Shown here piece after piece: positions 16,527-21,218 of a stretch of DNA of 21,218 bases (position 1 is its first letter; every line of letters starts with the position of its first letter). The position numbers and the translations under genes were made by a program. A model generated the notes under the pieces. That model saw nothing but the letters and a program-made list of their open reading frames with translations, searched no databases and was not told the DNA's origin. Origin of the DNA: a virus; IMG/VR virus record IMGVR_UViG_3300027971_000256, positions 1 to 21,218 of that record; one strand, 5' to 3'.

Positions 16527-16739
16527 ATGCCTTCCAGCTCTGGCTATCTCAGGAGTGTCCCGAACGCGCCCATGCCTGTGGGCGGCGGGACGAATCGCGC
16601 GTTCTATGTGAATGACACGACGATCAGCTACGACTACACCGTACCAACCAGCAAGAACGCCATGACGGCGGGGCCAGTAACGGTTAACTCTGGCGTGACG
16701 GTAACCATCCCCTCGGGGTCAACCTGGACGGTGATCTAA
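16527..16739 (+). CDS. Small conserved phage protein
   Basis: This 70-residue protein starts MPSSSGYLRSVPNAPMPVGG. Its NAMTAGPVTVNSGVTVTIPSG leads to a Trp near the end (TWTVI). This pattern recurs in phage tail-region proteins and as a C-terminal repeat in some fibres, as I recall. The last repeated strands would form a small beta-helix or beta-sandwich. GGGAG precedes the ATG. The TAA overlaps the ATG of the next gene (TAATG), suggesting co-translation with the Gly-rich fibre. Function unknown. Confidence 0.55.
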   Translation: MPSSSGYLRSVPNAPMPVGGGTNRAFYVNDTTISYDYTVPTSKNAMTAGPVTVNSGVTVTIPSGSTWTVI

Positions 16740-17731
16740 TGCCTGTAGCAATCAAAGGTTCCGGCGGCGGGTCTGTCACGCTTGATGCGGGCGCTGCTGC
16801 CACTGACACAACGCTGACGCTGCCTAATACCAGCGGGACGCTTCTCCAGTCTGGCACTGCTGTGACTGCGGCGCAGGGCGGCACGGGGCTTACGTCGCCG
16901 GGCACTGCGGGCAACGTACTCACCAGCACGGGGTCGGCTTGGGCGTCTTCGGCACCTACTGGTGGCGCAATCAACGTCCAGACCTTCGCCTCATCCGGCA
17001 CATGGACGAAGCCTGCGTATGCGGCTGGGTCGCGCGTTCTGGTGCAGTGCTGGGGCGGCGGCGGGAGCGGGGGGAAATCAACGGGGGCGGGCGGCGCGTC
17101 GGGGGGCGGGGCTGGTGGTGGTTACAACGAACGCTGGCTTTCCCTTTCCCAAATGGGTGCAACTGAAACGGTGACTATTGGTGCGGGCGGAACCGCCGCA
17201 TCTGCGGCTGGTAACGGTAATGTGGGCGGCACAACTAGCCTTGGAACCTTGGCATATGCCTACGGCGGCGGTGGTGGCGGGGGCAATGCTACTGCATCGT
17301 CAATTTCCACCAACGGTTCTGGTGGGGGCCAATTAAGCGCCGGAAGCACCTCAGATGTTTATCCGGGGAAACCTTGGATTATTGTTATAGGTTCAAGTGG
17401 GCAGAACAGTTACCAAGGAAGCGGCGGGTATGGTAGCTATATTGGGGGCGTAGCGAATGGTTCTTGTTTCTCCCTTTATCACGGAGGGGGGGGCGGATCT
17501 GCGCGCGCTGGAGTTGGTGTTGCAGACGATTCTGTTTGGGGTGGTGGTGGCGGCGGCGCAAGTTCAATATATACGACTGGCGGCACTTCCCAATATGCTG
17601 GCAACGGCGGCGCTGGCGGCGCAACTGGCACGGCTGGAACCCAACCAGCAGGCGGCGGTGGTGGCTCAACTTCCGGCAACTCCGGGGCTGGCGGCGCAGG
17701 CCAGATCATCGTAACCGTCTTCCCAGCGTAA
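16739..17731 (+). CDS. Gly-rich tail fibre A of second pair
   Basis: This 330-residue protein has an N-terminal attachment-like part with GSVTLDAGAAATDTTLTLPN (about 11-30) and a linker GTGLTSPGTAGNVLTSTGSA (about 48-67). TFASSGTWTKP then leads into LVQCWGGGGSGG, and glycine-rich sequence runs to about 320, ending QIIVTVFPA. The conserved ends (TFxSSGTWTKP, WGGGGSGG and the IIVTVFPA end) match the fibre at 18181, while the middle differs. The Gly-rich segment probably forms a polyglycine-II-like tip or a beta-helix. The single Cys in the LVQCWGGGG segment is conserved in the paralogue. Likely a host-recognition protein. Confidence 0.7.
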   Translation: MPVAIKGSGGGSVTLDAGAAATDTTLTLPNTSGTLLQSGTAVTAAQGGTGLTSPGTAGNVLTSTGSAWASSAPTGGAINVQTFASSGTWTKPAYAAGSRVLVQCWGGGGSGGKSTGAGGASGGGAGGGYNERWLSLSQMGATETVTIGAGGTAASAAGNGNVGGTTSLGTLAYAYGGGGGGGNATASSISTNGSGGGQLSAGSTSDVYPGKPWIIVIGSSGQNSYQGSGGYGSYIGGVANGSCFSLYHGGGGGSARAGVGVADDSVWGGGGGGASSIYTTGGTSQYAGNGGAGGATGTAGTQPAGGGGGSTSGNSGAGGAGQIIVTVFPA

Positions 17732-17741
17732 GGAGAAACGC

Positions 17742-18179
17742 ATGTCCACTTATGCTGTCATCATCACCGCAACCAACATCTGCGATAACACCATCGTCTG
17801 GGACGACACGCTTGGCCCGTGGTCGCCACCCGCTGACCACTACACGGTCAACATTGACGGACTCAGCGTAGGCATCGGTTGGCACTACGACCCCGCCACG
17901 GGCGTGTGGGTTGGGCCTCCGTCCATCGAAGCAAACTTCTCCCCTGCCCCGATCTTCGTCAGCCAGATGACGACGCTATTGTGGACAAGCCAGAACGTGG
18001 ACAGCGTGACGCTCTCCACGGATGGCGGCCAGACGTTCCCAGCTAATGGGTTCAAGGATTACACGCCCACAGCCATTGGTAAGTTCACCGTGACGGTGAC
18101 TGCTACTGGCATTGCGGGCAGCACCAGCACCAAGGCCACCGTGACTGTGGTGGCGTCTCAAGCTGAACTGGGGACATAA
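17742..18179 (+). CDS. Fibre-region protein with Ig-like C-terminus
   Basis: This is a 145-residue protein. Residues 1-60 contain CDNTIVWDDTLGPWSPPADH and GWHYDPATGVWVGPP, a pattern also seen, to my recollection, in proteins next to phage fibres. Residues about 62-140 look like an Ig-like or PKD-type beta-sandwich: SPAPIFVSQMTTLLWTSQ, then a DGGQTFPANG loop, then GKFTVTVTATGIAGS. Ig-like domains in phage virions are often surface-exposed and bind glycans weakly. An AAGGAG-like site (AAGGAG) precedes the ATG. It lies between two paralogous Gly-rich fibres, so it may be a decorating or assembly protein. No enzymatic motif is seen. Confidence 0.6.
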   Translation: MSTYAVIITATNICDNTIVWDDTLGPWSPPADHYTVNIDGLSVGIGWHYDPATGVWVGPPSIEANFSPAPIFVSQMTTLLWTSQNVDSVTLSTDGGQTFPANGFKDYTPTAIGKFTVTVTATGIAGSTSTKATVTVVASQAELGT

Positions 18180-18180
18180 G

Positions 18181-19137
18181 ATGTCCACACTCAAATCCAT
18201 CAACGTCATCCACCCCTCCAGCGCGACGAACAACATCGTCAACGATGCGTCTGGCAATGTGGCGATAGGCAACAACCTGACGGTGGCGGGGACTGCGACG
18301 GTTGCTGGCGTTGCCGCAGTAGCTGTGGCGCCCGGCACGGTTGGAAACGTCTTAACCAGCACTGGTTCTGCTTGGGCGTCGTCTGCTCCAACGGCAAGTG
18401 TCATCAACGTCCAGACCTTCACCTCATCCGGCACATGGACGAAGCCATCTGGCTATGCGGCTGGCTCGCGCGTTTTGGTGCAGTGCTGGGGCGGTGGTGG
18501 GAGTGGCGGAAAGAACAGCGCAGGCGGCGGCGGCGGCGCTGGCGGCGGCGGATATAATGAGCGTTGGCTTTCCCTTTCTCAAATGGGCGCAACTGAAACA
18601 GCTACAGTTGGCGCTGGCGGAACTGCCTTATCAGCCAACGGAATTGGAAACACTGGCGGCACGACTAGCCTTGGTTCTCTTGTATTTGCGTATGGTGGCG
18701 GGGGTGGCGGAAACGCTGCATCCACCAACGGTACTGGCGGGGGCCAACTAAGCGCAGGAAATAGCAGTGGAACGCCATATATGCCGGGTTATCCCCTTAT
18801 AAGCGTGTCCAGTTCTGGTGGATATTTTTCCGTAGAAGCTTGGCAAGGTTCTGGTGGAGCGGGTGGCGGGTTAAGCCGTGCGTTTTTTCACGGAGGTGGT
18901 GGGGCCGCAGCCAGTGCTGGGCAAGTTGCTGACCCATCCGTTTGGGGCGGCGGCGGCGGCGGCTCAACCTCAACAAATACTTCTGGCGGTGTTTCTTCAT
19001 ACGGTGGCAACGGCGGCGCAGGCGGCGCAACTGGCACCGCAGGCACCCAACCCGCAGGCGGTGGCGGCGGCTCAACTTCCGGCAACTCCGGCGCGGGTGG
19101 CGCAGGCCAAATCATCGTAACTGTCTTCCCGGCGTAA
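18181..19137 (+). CDS. Gly-rich tail fibre B of second pair
   Basis: This 318-residue protein is paralogous to the fibre at 16739. Its N-terminus (MSTLKSINVIHPSSATNN, then NLTVAGTATVAGVAAVAV) is different. From PGTVGNVLTSTGSAWASSAP (about 52-71) it follows the same plan: TFTSSGTWTKP, LVQCWGGGGSGG, a YNERWLSLSQMG motif, a variable Gly-rich middle, a [19 protein letters not shown] stretch, and the IIVTVFPA end. The ATG directly follows the previous stop (TAAG then ATG). It is likely a receptor-binding fibre or tip whose middle portion has diverged to recognise a different receptor. Confidence 0.7.
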   Translation: MSTLKSINVIHPSSATNNIVNDASGNVAIGNNLTVAGTATVAGVAAVAVAPGTVGNVLTSTGSAWASSAPTASVINVQTFTSSGTWTKPSGYAAGSRVLVQCWGGGGSGGKNSAGGGGGAGGGGYNERWLSLSQMGATETATVGAGGTALSANGIGNTGGTTSLGSLVFAYGGGGGGNAASTNGTGGGQLSAGNSSGTPYMPGYPLISVSSSGGYFSVEAWQGSGGAGGGLSRAFFHGGGGAAASAGQVADPSVWGGGGGGSTSTNTSGGVSSYGGNGGAGGATGTAGTQPAGGGGGSTSGNSGAGGAGQIIVTVFPA

Positions 19138-19147
19138 GGAACCCATC

Positions 19148-20479
19148 ATGGCTATCACCCTGAACGGCACGACTGGCATCACCACCCCCGCCGACACCAT
19201 CACGGGCAACGCCACGGTGGGCGGGACGCTGACGGTCAACGGCGTGTCCAATGCGCTTGGCGTACCCGGCACTGCTGGCAATGTCATGGCGTCCAATGGC
19301 ACGGCTTGGGTTAGTACAGCACCGTCTGGCGGTGCGGTTACGGGCCAGACCATCCAATATGGTTCCTCCACCACGCCGTCTGGTTACCTGAAGTGCGATG
19401 GGTCCACCTACAACATAGCCGCCTATCCTACGCTGGCTGCTGCTATCGGGTCGCTTCCGGCAAACGCTGCCCAATATGCCAATAACGGCCTTGGAAGTGG
19501 ATCTGTGGCATATCTTAACTCTAATGTTATTCAAAGCAACGGAAGCAATGTCATAGCTTATTCGTCAAATTCTGGTGTTTCTTTTACAACTGTTACAATC
19601 AGTAGTATTGGTGGTTGGCCAAGCAATGCAATTAACATGGTTTGGACGGGAACCAACTATGTTGCTCCAGGCGCAAATAGTTGCGTAACTCTTTTGAGTG
19701 GGATTGTTTACTCTTCTTCTATTTCAACAACGTCATCTTGGAATTTTACATCTACAAACATAAATTTTCAGGTTGGCGGAATGGCGTACACAGGGTCGCG
19801 CGTTGTTGCGTTGGGGTACGCTGCTTCATCTTCAGCTTATAGCACTACAAATGGAACAACATGGGCGGCTGGTGGCGCGACAGGTCATTTAAGCCGGTCT
19901 GCAACATACGGCGCTGGTTTGATTGTCTCCGTAGGAACCACCACTGCTTTAACAACGCCCTATATTGCAACATCTACAGATGGCGGAACGTGGACCTCCA
20001 GAACAGTTCCGGCCGGTACGCTTGGAACCGATTTCTATTTTGTTAATTTTCAAAACAGCCTTTTTATTGCAACATCTTCTAATGGCACTATTGTTAGTAG
20101 CCCTGACGGGATTACATGGACGTTAAAAGGACAACTTCCAAAAACAATTAGTGGTCAAGTCCTATATCTTTCTGCCACTGGAATATACTATGTAAACGGG
20201 TACGGTAGCACTGACCTTATTAACTGGTTTGTTTTGCCTAATACAATCCAAGCTCCATATGCCCTTCAATATCAGGCAACAGATGGTACAAGGTTGTTTT
20301 CTAATTCTTCTACATATAACCCATTCCCATATACAACCGGAACACAATTTATAGTTCCAAATTTTGGCCCTAATGGGTTTGGTGGTTCAATAGCTTTTGT
20401 TGCTGGTTCTGCTAATCCTAACGTGCCATTGATATCAACAGGTAGCTCCTATGGAGCTTACTACTACATAAAGACGTGA
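19148..20479 (+). CDS. Tail-collar fibre with beta-propeller-like insertion
   Basis: This is a 443-residue protein. The N-terminus (MAITLNGTTGITTPADTITG) and linker PGTAGNVMASNGTAWVSTAP (40-59) match phage fibre modules. TTPSGYLKCDGSTYNIAAYP (75-94) is the tail-collar motif, and the C-terminal FIVPNFG (401-407) with YYYIKT (438-443) looks like the other end of the same domain. Between them, about 103-398, is a Ser/Thr/Asn-rich, all-beta stretch with Asp-box-like turns STTNGTTW (232-239), STDGGTW (276-282) and SPDGITW (318-324), as in BNR or sialidase propellers. The insertion is AT-rich compared with the rest. Propeller status is motif-based. It could be a sialic-acid or other glycan-binding or cleaving domain, though no catalytic Arg triad can be identified. 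Confidence 0.65.
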   Translation: MAITLNGTTGITTPADTITGNATVGGTLTVNGVSNALGVPGTAGNVMASNGTAWVSTAPSGGAVTGQTIQYGSSTTPSGYLKCDGSTYNIAAYPTLAAAIGSLPANAAQYANNGLGSGSVAYLNSNVIQSNGSNVIAYSSNSGVSFTTVTISSIGGWPSNAINMVWTGTNYVAPGANSCVTLLSGIVYSSSISTTSSWNFTSTNINFQVGGMAYTGSRVVALGYAASSSAYSTTNGTTWAAGGATGHLSRSATYGAGLIVSVGTTTALTTPYIATSTDGGTWTSRTVPAGTLGTDFYFVNFQNSLFIATSSNGTIVSSPDGITWTLKGQLPKTISGQVLYLSATGIYYVNGYGSTDLINWFVLPNTIQAPYALQYQATDGTRLFSNSSTYNPFPYTTGTQFIVPNFGPNGFGGSIAFVAGSANPNVPLISTGSSYGAYYYIKT

Positions 20480-20487
20480 GGTGGATC

Positions 20488-20715
20488 GTGCCTACAATCT
20501 ATAACTTCGACCCAAACCGCATCTACACCTATCAGACCCGCGACATCGCGGAGGATGCTGGTGCGCCACCTGACTGGACATTCAACGCGCCGCCCAGCTT
20601 CCCGGCTGACAAATTTGCGTCGTTCCGTGGACCTGATTGGGTGATCTTGGATGAGTACCCCAAACAGGACATACCAGTTGTGGTAGCCCCAATCACTGAG
20701 CCGGTGGTGATCTGA
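20488..20715 (+). CDS. Small fibre-region protein, possibly fibre accessory
   Basis: This 75-residue protein starts at a GTG (MPTIYNFDPNRIYTYQ). GAGGT lies five bases upstream. An alternative GTG at 20476 overlaps the previous stop but has no good ribosome site. The YNFDPNRIYTYQ start, the PPDWTFNAPPSFPADK segment and the W-x-x-L-D-E end are reminiscent of small tail-fibre assembly or fibre-associated proteins in other phages. That resemblance is weak. It sits directly after the collar fibre, and one base separates its stop from the next ATG, so it may be a chaperone for that fibre. Confidence 0.5.
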   Translation: MPTIYNFDPNRIYTYQTRDIAEDAGAPPDWTFNAPPSFPADKFASFRGPDWVILDEYPKQDIPVVVAPITEPVVI

Positions 20716-20716
20716 C

Positions 20717-20983
20717 ATGATGCAGATAAAGCCCATCAACTTTGGCATCATCAACGGGACAGTCTACGACTTCCCCGAAGTCGATGACGTTCTGCCCATG
20801 CACACCCACACCGATGCGGATGTGCATATATCCATCGTCGCCAAGGGTTCGTTCAGGGCGCATGGGGACGGCTGGGAACGCACACTGGTGTGTGGGAATG
20901 TGGTAGACTGGCCCGCGCACTATTCGCATGAGTTTGTGGCGCTGGAGGCTGGCAGCCGCCTTGTGAACATTCGCAAAGCATAA
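20717..20983 (+). CDS. Small cupin-fold protein
   Basis: This 88-residue protein is close to the minimal cupin size. MHTHTDADVHISIVAKGSF (about 28-46) supplies the HxH pair and a third His. The second cupin block is seen as WPAHYSHEFVALEAG (about 65-79), where the HE supplies another possible ligand. Cupins are metal-binding beta-barrels that act as enzymes (isomerases, oxygenases, dioxygenases) or as binding modules. Three to four His residues are in place for a metal, but the exact reaction cannot be predicted. A second ATG three bases later is possible. It ends the fibre cluster and is followed by a hairpin. It may modify a sugar or a fibre protein. Confidence 0.6.
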   Translation: MMQIKPINFGIINGTVYDFPEVDDVLPMHTHTDADVHISIVAKGSFRAHGDGWERTLVCGNVVDWPAHYSHEFVALEAGSRLVNIRKA

Positions 20984-21013
20984 AAAACCCCGGCCTGACC
21001 GAACAGACCGGGG
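20984..21013 (-). terminator. Hairpin, best read as minus-strand terminator
   Basis: CCCCGGCCTG (20988-20997) and CAGACCGGGG (21004-21013) pair around ACCGAA. On the + strand a C-A mismatch interrupts the stem and no T-tract follows (CAAGTAGG). On the - strand the mismatch becomes a G-U pair and the stem is followed by TTTTTT. It may be a transcript end for the - strand, or a weakened + strand hairpin closing the fibre operon. Confidence 0.45.
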
Positions 21014-21060
21014 CAAGTAGGTTCACGACCAACCAACAGAAGCGGGGCTGCAAAGCTCCG

Positions 21061-21089
21061 TTCCCAAAGATTAGCGTTTGGAGTATAAT
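21061..21089 (+). promoter_or_regulatory. Candidate promoter for last gene
   Basis: TATAAT at 21084-21089 is a perfect -10. TTCCCA at 21061-21066 is a four-of-six -35 with a 17-base spacer. The core shares AGTATAATC with 3932 and 16157. Transcription would begin near 21096, upstream of the start at 21123. Confidence 0.4.
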
Positions 21090-21122
21090 CACGCATCGCT
21101 TGGCATGGCAACGGGGTCTACG

Positions 21123-21218
21123 ATGGATTCGCAATCATTGTTCAACTTTGCTGTGGCTGCGTCTGTCGGTGTCGGCGGATGGTTTGCTCGAGAGATATGG
21201 GGCGCCGTCAAGGATCTG
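21123..21218 (+). CDS. N-terminal part of small membrane protein (possibly lysis-related)
   Basis: Thirty-two codons are visible, running off the right edge. The start is MDSQSLFNFAVAASVGVGGW, followed by FAREIWGAVKDL. The first 20 or so residues form a hydrophobic helix, and the end looks like the start of an amphipathic or coiled-coil region. I recall this type of start in small proteins near phage lysis genes. A holin, spanin-like or XhlA-like protein is possible. No strong ribosome site is seen (a GGGGT lies upstream). A promoter-like sequence and a hairpin separate it from the fibre genes, fitting a new transcription unit. The full identity cannot be determined from this window. Confidence 0.5.
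   Translation, partial: MDSQSLFNFAVAASVGVGGWFAREIWGAVKDL

Noticed and set aside
20717-20983. Cupin as a prolyl hydroxylase for the collagen-like fibre
   Set aside because: At 88 residues it is too small for the usual 2-oxoglutarate hydroxylase fold, and the HxD...H motif is absent.
1-21218. tRNA genes, CRISPR arrays, insertion sequences
   Set aside because: No cloverleaf-like sequence, regular spaced short repeats or transposase-like protein was recognised. The only repeats are those in fibre genes.

Overview
The window is a stretch of the late (virion) region of a tailed double-stranded DNA phage or prophage. Every supported gene reads on the + strand. Genes are tightly packed, many with ATGA or TAATG junctions, and most have a clear Shine-Dalgarno sequence. 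G+C is high in the head genes (38 of 60 bases at 5701-5760) and drops in one fibre gene (18 of 60 at 20041-20100). The host cannot be read from the sequence. G+C, the GroES-like gene and the DUF6321/DUF6496-type genes suggest an aquatic proteobacterial phage, but that is inference. No tape measure, tail tube or sheath gene is seen, and fibre genes follow the connector directly. This fits a short-tailed (podovirus-like) virion.

Head module (1-7465): the portal protein, cut by the left window edge; two small unknown genes; a GroES-like co-chaperonin; an acidic coiled-coil scaffold; an unknown conserved protein; a putative decoration protein; a HK97-fold major capsid protein of the Mu gpT-like type; and two more putative virion proteins. 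Strong hairpins after the capsid gene and after the next gene probably step expression down.

Connector and small-protein module (7469-10484): a DUF6321-like protein, a small basic protein, a basic DUF6496-containing protein with repeated KKGGKV motifs, a head-tail adaptor with what looks like an inserted F5/8C (discoidin) domain, and a small zinc-ribbon-like protein.

Receptor-binding module (10481-20983): a 999-residue fibre with collagen-like GPT repeats, a mosaic of beta modules and a glycine-rich C-terminus; a second fibre that repeats its C-terminal half; a small conserved protein; a GT2 glycosyltransferase with TPR-like repeats; two small virion-type proteins; a second pair of glycine-rich fibres separated by an Ig-like protein; a tail-collar fibre apparently split by an AT-rich beta-propeller-like insertion; a small accessory protein; and a small cupin. 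The fibres share modules at their starts, middles and ends, as expected of a locus that evolves by duplication and module exchange.

The right edge holds a hairpin, a promoter-like sequence and the first 32 codons of a small membrane-anchored protein, possibly the start of the lysis region. The most interesting points are the co-location of a glycosyltransferase with a Thr-rich collagen-like fibre, the two apparent domain insertions (discoidin in the adaptor, propeller in the collar), the two duplicated pairs of glycine-rich adhesins, and a nine-base promoter-like sequence that occurs three times.
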